DNA of 64,000 nt from Rhodanobacteraceae bacterium (GCA_004299555.1 SCQU01000005.1:28811-92810); one strand, 5' to 3'; positions 8,668 through 17,858 are shown, counted from the stretch's first letter. The notes: generated by a model not told the origin, from the sequence alone. Program-made: numbers and translations.

Positions 8668-10182
8668 GTGTCCGATACTGAAAACACCGTCCAGGGCGAA
8701 GACGCCCGCGCGCCCGCCGCCACTCCTGAACCTGCCGTTGCCAGCGCCGACAACGGCGAAAACCAGCCGCAAGGGCAACCGCACGGCGGCAACCGCCCCG
8801 AGCGCGGCCGGCGCCGGCGCGGCCGCCACGCCCGCAGCGGCAACGCCCAGGGCAGCAACCCCAGCGGCCTGCCCGCGGACGTCGCCGGCGACGAGGCCGA
8901 CGCCGGCGATCCGAACCGCCTGATCAACCTCACCGAGCTCAAGCGCAAGAATTCGGTGTACCTGCTGCAGATGGCCGAGGAACTCGGCATCCAGGAAGGC
9001 GTCGCCCGCGCGCGCAAACAGGACGTCATCTTCAACATCCTGCGCGCCCACGCCAAATCCGGCGGCAGCATCTGGGCCGAGGGCGTGCTGGAAATCCTGC
9101 AGGACGGTTTCGGCTTCCTGCGCTCGGCCGACGAGTCGTACCTCGCCGGCCCCGATGACATCTACGTTTCGCCCAGCCAGATCCGCCGTTTCAACCTGCG
9201 TACCGGCGACTACATCACCGGCCGCGTGCGGCATCCGAAGGAAGGCGAACGCTACTTCGCGCTGCTGAAGGTCGATGACATCAACGGCGATCCGCCGGAA
9301 GCCTTCAAGAACAAGATGCTGTTCGAGAACCTGACGCCGCTGTTCCCGCGCCGGGCGTTCCATCTTGAACGCGGCAACGGTTCAACCGAAGACATCACCG
9401 GCCGCATCCTCGACATGATTGCCCCGGTCGGCTGCGGCCAGCGCGGCATGATCGTCAGCCAGCCGAAGGCCGGCAAGACGATGATGCTGCAAAACGTGGC
9501 CCAGGCGCTGGTCCACAACCACCCGGAAGTCCATCTCATCATCCTCCTGATCGACGAGCGCCCCGAGGAAGTCACCGAGATGCAGCGCAGCGTGCGCGCC
9601 GAAGTGGTGTCCTCCACGTTCGACGAGCCCGCGCTGCGCCACGTGCAGGTCGCGGAAATGGTGATCGAGCGGGCCAAGCGCCTGGTCGAGCACAAGAAGG
9701 ACGTCGTCATCCTGCTCGACTCCATCACCCGTCTCGCGCGCGCCTACAACACCGTGGTGCCGTCTTCGGGCAAGGTGCTCACGGGCGGCGTCGACGCCAA
9801 CGCGCTGCAACGCCCGAAGCGGTTCTTCGGTGCCGCACGCAACGTCGAGGAAGGCGGCTCGCTGACGATTCTCGCGACCGCACTGATCGACACCGGCTCC
9901 AAGATGGACGAGGTGATCTACGAGGAATTCAAGGGCACCGGCAACATGGAAGTCCACCTCAGCCGGCGCATCTCGGAAAAGCGCGTCTACCCCGCGATCG
10001 ACATCAACCGGTCCGGTACGCGCAAGGAAGAACTGCTGATTCCACCGGACCTGCTGCAGAAGGTCTGGATCCTCAGGAAACTGCTGCATCCGATGGATGA
10101 ACTGGCCGCGATGGAATTCATGCTGGACAAGATGAAGAACACCAAGACCAACGAGGAATTCTTCAACACGATGAAGCGTTGA
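8668..10182 (+). CDS. rho: Transcription termination factor Rho
   Basis: Hexameric RNA-dependent ATPase that terminates transcription. The core is intact: N-terminal RNA-binding domain with [12 protein letters not shown], Walker [11 protein letters not shown], Walker [19 protein letters not shown]-loops ([20 protein letters not shown]) and the C-terminus [10 protein letters not shown]. About 504 aa, against 419 in E. coli. The extra length is mainly an Ala/Gly/Asn/Arg-rich low-complexity N-terminal stretch (residues about 1-75). I prefer the GTG at 8668, because GAGG lies 7 nt upstream. The TTG at 8662 would sit almost on that site. Confidence 0.97.
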   Translation: MSDTENTVQGEDARAPAATPEPAVASADNGENQPQGQPHGGNRPERGRRRRGRHARSGNAQGSNPSGLPADVAGDEADAGDPNRLINLTELKRKNSVYLLQMAEELGIQEGVARARKQDVIFNILRAHAKSGGSIWAEGVLEILQDGFGFLRSADESYLAGPDDIYVSPSQIRRFNLRTGDYITGRVRHPKEGERYFALLKVDDINGDPPEAFKNKMLFENLTPLFPRRAFHLERGNGSTEDITGRILDMIAPVGCGQRGMIVSQPKAGKTMMLQNVAQALVHNHPEVHLIILLIDERPEEVTEMQRSVRAEVVSSTFDEPALRHVQVAEMVIERAKRLVEHKKDVVILLDSITRLARAYNTVVPSSGKVLTGGVDANALQRPKRFFGAARNVEEGGSLTILATALIDTGSKMDEVIYEEFKGTGNMEVHLSRRISEKRVYPAIDINRSGTRKEELLIPPDLLQKVWILRKLLHPMDELAAMEFMLDKMKNTKTNEEFFNTMKR

Positions 10183-10191
10183 GGCTGTCAG

Positions 10192-10295
10192 CCCCTTCCG
10201 CAGGGAGGGGCTTCCGCGAAGCGGCCGGGGATACGCGCCGCGTATCCAAAAGCGATCCTCCGCAATCTCCCTTCCCATGGAAGGGGGAAGACCAT
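10192..10295. repeat. Cluster of three or four short hairpins (REP-like) after rho
   Basis: Inverted repeats follow one another: ccccttccgcagggagggg, gcttccgcgaagc, gatacgcgccgcgtatc and cccttcccatggaaggg. The first lies just beyond the rho stop and may serve as its 3' end, although no T run follows. The motifs are shared with the other palindromic elements in the window. Confidence 0.6.
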
Positions 10296-10325
10296 CACCA
10301 AGACCGCCGCACCCGTATCCTACCC

Positions 10326-10904
10326 ATGCGAATTTGCGTTTACTGCGCGTCCAGCAACCAGTCCGACCAGGCGTTCCGGGACGCGGCCTTCCATCTGGGC
10401 GAACTGCTGGCCACCGCGGGCCACCACATTGTCTATGGCGGCGGCTCGGCCGGTTCCATGGGTGCGGTCGCCAACGGCGCGCTGTCCAAGGGCGGCGAAG
10501 TCACCGGCGTCCTGCCCCGCTTCATGGCCGATCTTGAATGGGGCCACCCGGGCCTGACCCACCTCGAACTGGTCAGTGACATGCGCGAGCGCAAGCACCA
10601 GTTGCTCACCGGCTCGGATGCGGTGGTTGCCCTGCCGGGCGGCTGCGGCACGCTGGAAGAATTGTTCGAGGCCATCACCCTGAAGCGCCTCGGGTTGTAT
10701 CTCAACCCGATCATCCTGCTCGACACGCTCGGCTACTGGCAGCCGCTCGACGCGTTCCTGCACCAGATCATCGCGCAGCATTTCATGAATCCCGAGCACG
10801 CCAAGATGTGGTCGCGCGCAGCCACGCCGGAAGACGTGTTGCCGGCCATCGCGCAGGCGCCCAAGTGGGACGCCCACGCCCGCGAACGCGCGGTGGTGCG
10901 CTAG
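10326..10904 (+). CDS. LOG-family nucleotide 5'-monophosphate phosphoribohydrolase (TIGR00730)
   Basis: A 192-aa Rossmann-fold protein of the LOG family, named for plant cytokinin-activating enzymes. Bacterial members hydrolyse the glycosidic bond of AMP or cytokinin riboside monophosphates. It has GGGSAGSMGAVA and the diagnostic PGGxGTxxE as LPGGCGTLEELFEA. The start is ATG 10326 (MRICVYCASSNQSD), the family-typical N-terminus. The upstream in-frame extension is repeat DNA. Its physiological substrate here is unknown. Confidence 0.9.
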   Translation: MRICVYCASSNQSDQAFRDAAFHLGELLATAGHHIVYGGGSAGSMGAVANGALSKGGEVTGVLPRFMADLEWGHPGLTHLELVSDMRERKHQLLTGSDAVVALPGGCGTLEELFEAITLKRLGLYLNPIILLDTLGYWQPLDAFLHQIIAQHFMNPEHAKMWSRAATPEDVLPAIAQAPKWDAHARERAVVR

Positions 10905-10960
10905 CGCGGGCAGCGGCAACGCGGGAGCCCAGCTTCGTTTCATGCGACAATTGGCAGCAC

Positions 10961-11002
10961 GCGCCCGTAGCTCAGCTGGATAGAGTACTGCCCTCCGAAG
11001 GC
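10961..11002 (+). pseudogene. 5' half of a tRNA-Arg gene (truncated copy)
   Basis: 42 nt covering the acceptor 5' strand (gcgcccg), D arm and anticodon stem-loop (ctgccctccgaaggc). They match the complete tRNA-Arg at 11100 except for two C/T changes. After the third base of the 3' anticodon stem the sequence becomes unrelated. No T arm or 3' acceptor strand follows, so it cannot make a tRNA. Confidence 0.88.
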
Positions 11003-11099
11003 CGTACTCATTGCGAAATCGGACGTTGGCGGCACGAAAATTTGTCACACGGACTGGAACTCACAGAGTCACGCCCGACCACCGCAAACCATTGATTAC

Positions 11100-11176
11100 G
11101 CGCCTGTAGCTCAGCTGGATAGAGTATTGCCCTCCGAAGGCAAGGGTCGTGGGTTCGAATCCCGCCAGGCGCACCA
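11100..11176 (+). tRNA. tRNA-Arg (anticodon CCG)
   Basis: A complete 77-nt cloverleaf. Acceptor gcgcctg pairs with caggcgc, D stem gctc/gagt, anticodon stem ttgcc/ggcaa with loop ctccgaa (anticodon CCG), T stem gtggg/cccgc with loop ttcgaat. The CCA end is encoded. It reads CGG arginine codons. Confidence 0.97.
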
Positions 11177-11696
11177 AATCCACAGGCCATATCGGGCCCG
11201 GAACCGCGTGACCGGTTTCCGGTTGCGGTATCGGTCAATTGATACCGCGTGGCTGCGACGGCCATCACCAATGGGCACCAATCCAGGATTGGGCGTAAAC
11301 CTCCGGATGGGGCCCGCGTGCTGCCCGCGGGCGGAGTTCGGGCGGAGTGCGGCGCACGCAATTGACCACATCCTCGGCGCCCAACGCGGTTCAGAAAGGA
11401 ACCCACGGATGGGTGACCGCGCCTGAATCGCCCTTCCAGCGTTCCTGCGCCCATCGCCGAGATGCCATGAGCGGCTCCGGTAGCTGATGTCCGGGCGGGC
11501 TGTCGCCAACGGCTTTTTCAGCCGGCTCTTTCCAAGCGGGGTGTTTTCAAGCGTCGGACCTCAAAAGGGGTGCGGCCCTCGTTCCAGCGCGTGCGAAATT
11601 CTGGGCAACATCGCCGCCCGCCATGAATCCTTTTGCCGTCGGACGGGCTCTATGGGGTACCGGGACCATTCCGATCCCACCCACGGAGACAGATCC
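11177..11696. other. Non-coding stretch between tRNA-Arg and the bufferin operon
   Basis: I see no convincing gene in these 520 nt. Open frames on both strands lack family features, and those on the minus strand are antisense readings of the tRNA. A perfect 8-bp inverted repeat gcggtatc/gataccgc with an 8-nt loop lies at 11225-11248. The promoter of the following operon should be in the last 200 nt, but I cannot pick it out. Confidence 0.6.
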
Positions 11697-12026
11697 ATGA
11701 ACAGCAGCAAACTCGTCAAGACCGCGCTGGCCTGTGCCGCGACCCTCGGCATGGCCTCGGTGGCCTCGGTGGCGCTGGCGCAGAAACCGATGATGAAGAT
11801 GACGCCGCAAATGATCCAGATGCAGCAGCAAAAGACCATGGCGATGATGAAGAAGATGCACTACGCCGCCTGCTACGGCGTCAACGCCGCCTACAAGAAC
11901 GACTGCCAGTCGCCGGGCCATTCCTGCGCCGGCCAGGATTCCAAGGCGAGTGATCCGCAAGCCTTCGTGGCCATGCCCGCAGGGCTCTGCACGAAGATCG
12001 CCGGCGGCAGCCTGACCAAGGCCTGA
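11697..12026 (+). CDS. bufA1: Bufferin-type RiPP precursor (DUF2282), methionine-rich variant
   Basis: A 109-aa secreted precursor. A signal peptide (to about ALA at residue 29) is followed by a Met-rich stretch, with nine Met between residues 32 and 54, then the conserved DUF2282 core with four Cys (59, 70, 77, 98) in ACYGVN, KNDC, HSCAGQ and PAGLCTKIAGGSL. In Caulobacter such precursors (bufferins) have cysteines converted by an MNIO enzyme and bind copper in the periplasm. The next genes here are the matching MNIO enzyme and partner protein, so the same role is inferred. The Met-rich segment is unusual and could add copper ligands. The start is ATG 11697. In-frame codons upstream do not form a signal peptide. 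Confidence 0.88.
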   Translation: MNSSKLVKTALACAATLGMASVASVALAQKPMMKMTPQMIQMQQQKTMAMMKKMHYAACYGVNAAYKNDCQSPGHSCAGQDSKASDPQAFVAMPAGLCTKIAGGSLTKA

Positions 12027-12036
12027 GCGCCGCGCC

Positions 12037-12903
12037 GTGACGCATCAAGTCGCCACGGGCGTGCAACCGATGCCGGTCGCAGCCGGCATCGGTCTGCGCG
12101 CGCCCCACGTCACCCGGGTACTGATCGAGCGCCCGCCGATTGCGTGGCTGGAAACCCATGCCGAGAACCTGTTCGCCGCCGGCGGCAGCCTGCACAACGC
12201 CATGCACCAGATCCGCGCCGACTATCCCCTGAGCCTCCACGGCGTCGGATTGTCGCTGGGTTCCGCCGATGACCTGAATACGACGCACCTGCAACGGCTG
12301 CGATCGCTGGTGGAACACTACCAGCCGGAATTGGTGTCCGAGCACCTGTGCTGGGGCGCGATCGGCGGGCGCCACAGCAACGATCTGCTGCCCATGCCGT
12401 TCACCGAAGAAGCGGTGAACCTGATGGTGTCGCGGATCGGTCAGGTACAAGACACCCTGAAGCGCCAGATCCTGGTCGAGAACATCTCGACCTATTTGCG
12501 TTTTCGTGGCGGCGAATACAGCGAATGGGAATTCGTGTCCACAGTGGTACGCCGCAGCGGCTGCGGGTTGCTGTGCGATGTGAACAACATCTACGTCAAC
12601 AGCGTCAACCACGATTTCGATCCGCACGTGTATTTGCGCGCACTGCCGCGCGAAGCCATCCAGGAGATCCACCTGGCTGGCTTCACCCGCAAGGAAGGCC
12701 TGCCGGTGCCCCTGTTGATCGACTCGCACAGCCGGCGGGTGGATGCCAAGGTTTGGGATTTGTACGCCGAGGCGATTGACCTGTTCGGCCCCATCCCGAC
12801 CCTGATCGAATGGGACCAGGACATCCCCGAGCTCGAGGTACTGCTGGACGAAGCCGCGCATGCCGAGGAGGTGCTCGATGCCCGCCGCGCCCGCGCTGCC
12901 TGA
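12037..12903 (+). CDS. bufB: MNIO-family RiPP-modifying enzyme (DUF692), BufB-like
   Basis: Multinuclear non-heme iron-dependent oxidase of the DUF692 family (relatives: MbnB, TglH). It is expected to oxidise core cysteines of the precursor encoded 10 nt upstream. The 288-aa TIM-barrel protein keeps the His/Asp/Glu/Asn clusters that hold iron: ETHAEN, SLHGVGLSLG, SEHLCW, LVENIS, CDVNNIYVN, EIHLAGF, DSHS and IEWD. It starts with GTG at 12037. Its 3' end overlaps bufC by 26 nt, a sign of coupled translation. Confidence 0.92.
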   Translation: MTHQVATGVQPMPVAAGIGLRAPHVTRVLIERPPIAWLETHAENLFAAGGSLHNAMHQIRADYPLSLHGVGLSLGSADDLNTTHLQRLRSLVEHYQPELVSEHLCWGAIGGRHSNDLLPMPFTEEAVNLMVSRIGQVQDTLKRQILVENISTYLRFRGGEYSEWEFVSTVVRRSGCGLLCDVNNIYVNSVNHDFDPHVYLRALPREAIQEIHLAGFTRKEGLPVPLLIDSHSRRVDAKVWDLYAEAIDLFGPIPTLIEWDQDIPELEVLLDEAAHAEEVLDARRARAA

Positions 12904-13702
12904 ACTCCAGCGCCGCTTTCTGGCCGCGCTGTACGACGACGCGGAACCCGGTCCCGTCGCGGCGATCGCGGGCAACGGGCTGGAACCCGACGCGCGCCTG
13001 CGCATCTACCGCCACAGCTGCAACGAAATCCAGACCGGCGCGCTGCGCGCCGCCTACCCCGCGGTGCTGGCCCTGGTCGGCGCGGCATTTTTCGATCAGA
13101 CCGCACGCGGTTACCGACGCGCGCATCCATCCGGCTCGGGCAACCTGCAGGGGCTCGGGGCGGACTTCGCCGACCATCTGGAATCCCTTTCCGCGCTGGC
13201 TGGGTTCCCGTACCTGCCGGATGTCGCGCGGCTGGAATGGCGGCGTCAATTGAGTGCGCTCGCGGCCGAGGCCGAGCTGGTCACGCCCGATGCCATCACG
13301 CAGCAACTGGCCAGCGGCGAGGGCTCGATCGAGATCAAGCTGCACCCGAGTGTCCACACGCTCGACAGCCAGCATCCGGTGCTGACGATCTGGCGCTACG
13401 CGACGGACCCGACACCGGAAGGCCTGCAGTTGACGGGCGACGGCGAGCAAGTCGTGTTGTGGCGCGAGGACGGTGAGATTGCAATGGATACGCCGGACGC
13501 AGCCAGTTTCGCCTGCATCGACGCGTTATTGCACGGCAAAACCCTCGGCCACGCGCACGCCGCGGCGAAGGCCCAAGACTCCAACTTCGACTTGTCCGCG
13601 TGCCTCGTGAGCCTGGCCGAGCACGGACTCGTCGTTGCCTCGCCCCACCCCGCCCCAACGAGGAACCTGCGCCATGCCGCTGATGCAATGCCTGCACGAT
13701 GA
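12878..13702 (+). CDS. bufC: DUF2063 RiPP partner protein, BufC-like
   Basis: 274 aa. The N-terminal DUF2063 domain (LPELQRRFLAALYDD, RLRIYRHSCNEI) matches the protein that accompanies DUF692 enzymes. It is thought to recognise the precursor leader and deliver it to the MNIO enzyme. The start is ATG 12878, with GAGGAGG 5 nt upstream inside bufB. The C-terminal half is less conserved and has no motif I can name. It overlaps the downstream DoxX gene by 29 nt. Confidence 0.88.
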   Translation: MPAAPALPELQRRFLAALYDDAEPGPVAAIAGNGLEPDARLRIYRHSCNEIQTGALRAAYPAVLALVGAAFFDQTARGYRRAHPSGSGNLQGLGADFADHLESLSALAGFPYLPDVARLEWRRQLSALAAEAELVTPDAITQQLASGEGSIEIKLHPSVHTLDSQHPVLTIWRYATDPTPEGLQLTGDGEQVVLWREDGEIAMDTPDAASFACIDALLHGKTLGHAHAAAKAQDSNFDLSACLVSLAEHGLVVASPHPAPTRNLRHAADAMPAR

Positions 13703-14192
13703 GTACGCCCGTGGCACGGACTGGCTGGCTGCCTGGCTCGGCCCCATCACGCTCTTGTTCCTGCGCATATGGGTCGCGCTGGCCTTCTGGCACGCCGGTG
13801 TGGTCAAGTTCGAAGACCCGATGGGCACGCTGTTCCTGTTCAACGTGATGTACCACGTGCCACTGCTGCCGCCGGATTTCGCGGCGGTGCTGAGTACCTG
13901 GATCGAACTGATCGTGCCGTGGTTCATCGCTTTCGGCCTGCTCGCCCGGCCGTTCGCGCTGTTCCTGTTTGTCTACAACATCATCGCATTTGCCTCATTC
14001 CCGGGCCTGTGGCCACACGGTTTCTGGATCAGCCTGTTCAACACCTCGGACTTTGCCGACCACAAGATCTGGGGTTTGATGCTGCTGGTGGTGATCGCGT
14101 GGGGGCCGGGACGGCTGTCGCTGGACGCGCTGTTCATGCGTATCGGCAAAACCCTTGGCCTGCGTGGGGGCACGCGGGAACCCGCGCCGTAG
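13674..14192 (+). CDS. DoxX-family membrane protein of the bufferin operon
   Basis: A 172-aa inner-membrane protein with four hydrophobic segments (LGPITLLFLRIWVALAFWHA, FAAVLSTWIELIVPWFIAFG, PFALFLFVYNIIAFASF, IWGLMLLVVIAWG), typical of DoxX. A DoxX gene commonly closes DUF2282-DUF692-DUF2063 operons, and its role may be electron delivery or quinone-linked redox. The start is ATG 13674 (MPLMQCLHDEY), preceded by GAGG. It overlaps bufC, so all four genes look co-translated. Confidence 0.88.
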   Translation: MPLMQCLHDEYARGTDWLAAWLGPITLLFLRIWVALAFWHAGVVKFEDPMGTLFLFNVMYHVPLLPPDFAAVLSTWIELIVPWFIAFGLLARPFALFLFVYNIIAFASFPGLWPHGFWISLFNTSDFADHKIWGLMLLVVIAWGPGRLSLDALFMRIGKTLGLRGGTREPAP

Positions 14193-14477
14193 CAACCGGC
14201 TTGCCGTGGCCGTCCCTGGCGCCGATCCGCGCGCGCCCAAGGCCATAACCCGTGCTTCTGCAAGACTGCGCGATACACTGCGTAGACTGTCTGCTTCGGG
14301 CCGAATGCACCGCCGGTCGCCTGCACGCCGCGCAGGCTTGTCCGTCGCGGCGGCCATGCGCATGGCACAGCGCGCTGTACGCGCGCGGCCGGCCGGCCGC
14401 CGGTGGCAATCGGTTGCCCGCGCAACGCGGTGTCAAAACGCGCGGCCAACCACGCAATCACACAAGGATCACGCACC

Positions 14478-15215
14478 ATGGAAAACATCGCAGGCAAGGT
14501 CGTCGTCATCACGGGCGCGAGCTCGGGTTTGGGTGAGGCCGCCGCACGGCAGCTCGTGCAGCAGGGCGCCAGGGTCGCGCTCGGCGCACGCCGGCTCGAT
14601 CGCTTGCAGGCGCTGGTCAAGGAGCTGGGTGAAGCCAACGCCAGCGCGTTCCGGGTGGACGTGACCGAGCAGGCGCAGGTGTCGGCCTTCGTCGGGCACG
14701 CCCTCGAGCGCTTCGGCCACATCGACGTGATGCTCAACAACGCCGGCATCATGCCGCTGTCACCGCTGGAAATGCTGCGCTGCGAGGAATGGAGCCGCTG
14801 TATCGACGTGAACATCAAGGGTGTGCTGTGGGGTATCGCCGCCGCACTGCCCCACTTCAAGCGGCAAAAGAGCGGCCAGTTCATCAACGTGTCGTCGGTG
14901 GCCGGGCACAAGATCCTCGAAGGCGGCGCGATCTACTCGGCGACGAAGTACGCGGTACGCGTCATTTCCGAGACCCTGCGCCAGGAGGTCAAGCCGTACA
15001 ACATCCGCACGACGGTGATTTCGCCCGGCGCGATAGCGACGGAACTTCCGGCTTCGGTCACGGTTCCTGGCGTCAGAAAGGCGGTGGCGGAGCTCTACCA
15101 GAGCACCGCGATCCCCGCCGACAGCTTCGGCCGCTGCGTGTTGTTTGCCATCAGCCAGCCCGCCGAGGTTGACGTCAACGAGATCCTCTACCGGCCGACG
15201 AGACAGGCGCTCTGA
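14478..15215 (+). CDS. Short-chain dehydrogenase/reductase (SDR)
   Basis: A 245-aa classical SDR, NAD(P)-dependent. It has the cofactor motif TGASSGLG (residues 12-19), NNAG, catalytic Ser in VSSVAGHK, and Tyr/Lys in YSATK. The SPGAIATEL loop after the active site is usual. Its substrate cannot be read from sequence. The start is ATG 14478, which follows a 285-nt gap after the bufferin operon, so it is probably a separate transcription unit. Confidence 0.92.
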   Translation: MENIAGKVVVITGASSGLGEAAARQLVQQGARVALGARRLDRLQALVKELGEANASAFRVDVTEQAQVSAFVGHALERFGHIDVMLNNAGIMPLSPLEMLRCEEWSRCIDVNIKGVLWGIAAALPHFKRQKSGQFINVSSVAGHKILEGGAIYSATKYAVRVISETLRQEVKPYNIRTTVISPGAIATELPASVTVPGVRKAVAELYQSTAIPADSFGRCVLFAISQPAEVDVNEILYRPTRQAL

Positions 15216-15675
15216 TACCGGCACCGGCTGGCCAACCCGGGCCACACGCGCCGTCGGCAATGATGCGGCGGCAACGCCGCGGCCGCACGGTCAAAACCGC
15301 GACAAACGCGACGCCTGGCGCAGGGTGCACGGCGGGCGCTTGGCCGGTTCCCGCGCCGGGACCAGCGTGCCGCCAAAGCACGTTCAGTCTTGATACGCAC
15401 CGATTGCGCCGAGCCGCCGCGGGGGCGACCAAGCACGCGCGACCCCCGCTTTCCGGTTCAAGGCACCAGTCGGGCTTGGCGTTGGCCCGCTCGGCATCGG
15501 CCAACCCCGGGTATCCCGCACCCGCGCGTTTTGCCTACGCACGCATGGCGGTCCATGAATCTGAATCCGCCGGCAATGCTGCGCTGCATAGCGCGTAATT
15601 TATTGTCAAACAAGGTAAAATAGGCAGCATTGTGGCGGTGCAACATGTGCCGCCCGTCTGTAGAAGGTGAACCCC
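15216..15675. other. Intergenic region with an AT-rich promoter-like patch
   Basis: No gene is supported in these 460 nt. Around 15595-15625 the base composition drops to AT-rich (ttattgtcaaac, gtaaaatag), which is where a promoter for the following small gene would be expected. I cannot fix the -35 and -10 boxes with confidence. Confidence 0.5.
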
Positions 15676-15936
15676 ATGCTTAACACAAACCAGTTGGTTG
15701 GGTCGCAGCCCATCGTTTGGATCCGGAACGGCCGCGGCGGCCCCGGGTACGAAGACCGCGCCGTCGGACGCGTGGTGCGGACCGGGGTTGGCCGGGTGAC
15801 CATCCTGGTGTTCCGGGCCAGCGATGCAGCCTGGGTCATACGTTCGGTAGGACCCCATGAACTCGAGGCGGCCACCGGCGCCGATCTGGCGCGGCTCGAA
15901 GTACTCGAACGCCAAGACCGACGGTCGGCCGCGTAG
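15676..15936 (+). CDS. Small protein of unknown function
   Basis: I do not recognise this 86-aa product. ATG 15676 has AGAAGG 8 nt upstream, a good ribosome-binding site. The sequence looks like a small beta-rich soluble domain (PIVWIRNGRGGPG, RVTILVFRASDAAWVI) with an acidic/Arg C-terminus and no Cys, signal peptide or membrane segment. An AT-rich promoter-like patch precedes it. It stands alone between an SDR and a DUF427 gene. Confidence 0.6.
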   Translation: MLNTNQLVGSQPIVWIRNGRGGPGYEDRAVGRVVRTGVGRVTILVFRASDAAWVIRSVGPHELEAATGADLARLEVLERQDRRSAA

Positions 15937-16180
15937 ACAACAGCAAAGCGCGGCCCGTCGGGGAACGGCCAACCCTGCAAACCCGGCGTAAACCCGCGGC
16001 GACTTCCGGGTTGCCGCACGCCGTATGCGACGGCGTACGGGCCCTGCGTTTTTGGTGACATTACACTGGCTGTTCGCGCGGGCGCGCGTGCGCACGCTGC
16101 CGGCGCTTGCACGGTGGCCGCACTGACGGTGCAGCGCCGAGTGCGGCGGGTGCGTTCGCAGCGTCGCGGGAGGATCAAAC

Positions 16181-16462
16181 ATGCGTGCCATTTGGAACCA
16201 CGCGGTACTGGCCCAAAGCGACGCCACGGTAGTCGTCGAGGGCAATCATTACTTCCCGCCTGCCGCGGTGCAGCAACGGTTTCTGCGTCCGAGCCAATCG
16301 CATACCACCTGTCCCTGGAAAGGCATCGCCAGCTATTGCGATGTCGTGGTTGCGGGCGAGGTCAATCCGGATGCGGCCTGGTTTTACGTCGACCCCAAGC
16401 CTGCGGCGAGTGCGATCCGGGGCTACGTCGCGTTCTGGCACGGTGTTGAGCTCGTCGACTGA
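16181..16462 (+). CDS. DUF427 domain protein (copy 1)
   Basis: A 93-aa single-domain DUF427 protein: the MRAIW start, VVVEGNHYFPP, the CPWKGIASYCDVVV core and the IRGYVAFW end. The biochemical role of the family is not established. A second copy, about 60% identical by eye, is at 31682. GGAGG lies just upstream of the ATG. It is flanked by non-coding DNA on both sides. Confidence 0.9.
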   Translation: MRAIWNHAVLAQSDATVVVEGNHYFPPAAVQQRFLRPSQSHTTCPWKGIASYCDVVVAGEVNPDAAWFYVDPKPAASAIRGYVAFWHGVELVD

Positions 16463-16879
16463 TGCGCTGATCGCCGCTCCACCTGCCGCCCCGGCCGGCG
16501 CCACCGCCGCGTCGCCTCTGCACCCATCATCGCCACCCTTTGCGGTTCCGGCCACCTTGACGCGCATCGGTATAAACCCGGTGTCCCCGCACGGTGCCCT
16601 GCCAGATACCCGAGCCGCCGCCAGCGGATCGTGACCGCCAGCCATGGGCGCGGCGACACTCCGGTTGCTGGTCACCGTGTTGCGGCCACCGGACTGCCTT
16701 CGGCAACGCCTGCGCGCTTGGGTGTCGACACCGTCCGGTTGGTGGCGATCCCACGGGTCCAAGCGCACACGGCCGCAGCACGCCGGGACTTGAGATCATC
16801 GTGCTTAATGCCTTGAAGCATTAGCGTACCGCCACAATGTTGAAGCCTGGCAATGGCGCACGCACGGGAGAATCGAGTC
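16463..16879. other. Intergenic region
   Basis: 417 nt with no supported gene. Open frames here lack any recognisable domain. I see no clear terminator or promoter boxes. Confidence 0.5.
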
Positions 16880-17785
16880 ATGATTGCAACGAAAGCCGGC
16901 AACGACCTGCAAACACGCAAGCTTCACCATCGGACCGCAACGGTCAAAGGATTGAAGATCTTCTATCGGGAAGCCGGACCCAGCGACGCGCCCGTGTTGC
17001 TGCTACTCCCGGGGTTTCCGGCAGCGTCCTACCAGTACGCGCCGCTGATGCGCCGGCTCGCCGACCGCGTGCACGTCATCTCGCCCGATTATCCGGGCTT
17101 TGGCTACAGCGACGCGCCCGCTTCCAGCAACGCCGGTGGAAGTTTTGTCTACAGCTTCGACCACCTTGCGGAGATCATCGGCCAGTTCCTCGACACGATC
17201 GGCCAGCGCCGCTTTTTCCTCTACATGTTCGACTTCGGCGCGCCGGTCGGCTTCCGCATCGCCCTCAAGCATCCGCAGTCGATCCGCGGCATCATCGCCC
17301 AGAACGGCAACGCCTACGAAGAGGGCCTCGGGCCGAACATGCAGCCGCTGCGTCCGTTCTGGAAGGATCGCGCGGCGCACACGGCGCAGGTCAAGGGTGC
17401 GCTGAGCTTCGAAGCCACGCGTGGCGCGCATCTGGAAGGGGTGCGTGATGCCGAACTCATCGACCCCGACACGTGGACACTCGATCAGCATTGGCTCGAC
17501 CAGCCCGGTCGCGCGCCGATCATGCTCGACCTTTTCTACGACTATCAAACCAATGTCGCCGCCTACCCCGACTGGCAGGCGTGGCTGCGCAAGAACCATC
17601 CGCCGGTGTTGCTGCCGTGGGGCAAGAACGATGGCTACTTCCCGGGTGCGGGCGCGCAGGCGTACCTGAAGGACGTGCCCGACGCAGAACTGCACCTGCT
17701 GGATGCGGGGCACTTTGCGCTCGACGACCATCTGGACGAAATCGCCACGCTCGTGGCCGGCTTCATCGCCCGCCACAGCCACTGA
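16880..17785 (+). CDS. Alpha/beta hydrolase, haloalkane-dehalogenase/epoxide-hydrolase type
   Basis: A 301-aa alpha/beta-hydrolase. It has the oxyanion region LLPGFPAASYQY and DYPGFGYSD. The nucleophile elbow reads YMFDFGAPVG, with Asp rather than Ser. That is the arrangement of haloalkane dehalogenases, fluoroacetate dehalogenases and epoxide hydrolases. The acid and base are likely near GKNDGYFP and in DAGHFALDDH. The exact substrate is unknown. The start is ATG 16880, with GGGAG upstream. An aldo/keto reductase follows after 73 nt, possibly in one detoxification unit. Confidence 0.88.
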   Translation: MIATKAGNDLQTRKLHHRTATVKGLKIFYREAGPSDAPVLLLLPGFPAASYQYAPLMRRLADRVHVISPDYPGFGYSDAPASSNAGGSFVYSFDHLAEIIGQFLDTIGQRRFFLYMFDFGAPVGFRIALKHPQSIRGIIAQNGNAYEEGLGPNMQPLRPFWKDRAAHTAQVKGALSFEATRGAHLEGVRDAELIDPDTWTLDQHWLDQPGRAPIMLDLFYDYQTNVAAYPDWQAWLRKNHPPVLLPWGKNDGYFPGAGAQAYLKDVPDAELHLLDAGHFALDDHLDEIATLVAGFIARHSH

Positions 17786-17858
17786 CCCCACTGCAATCGG
17801 CCGCGCGCCGTTGCGGCGACGCGCGGCGCGTTCATCCGAACCCACCAAGGGAACCAAC

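Noticed and set aside
10320..11048. Minus-strand frame of 242 codons over the LOG gene and the truncated tRNA
   Set aside because: Antisense shadow of the LOG gene and of the tRNA half. It has no protein features.
11225..11248. Intrinsic terminator for tRNA-Arg
   Set aside because: A perfect 8-bp dyad is present, but no T tract follows.
11008..11509. Minus-strand frames ending in GGIRTHDPCLRRAILYPAELQ
   Set aside because: This is the well-known false protein produced by reading a tRNA gene backwards.
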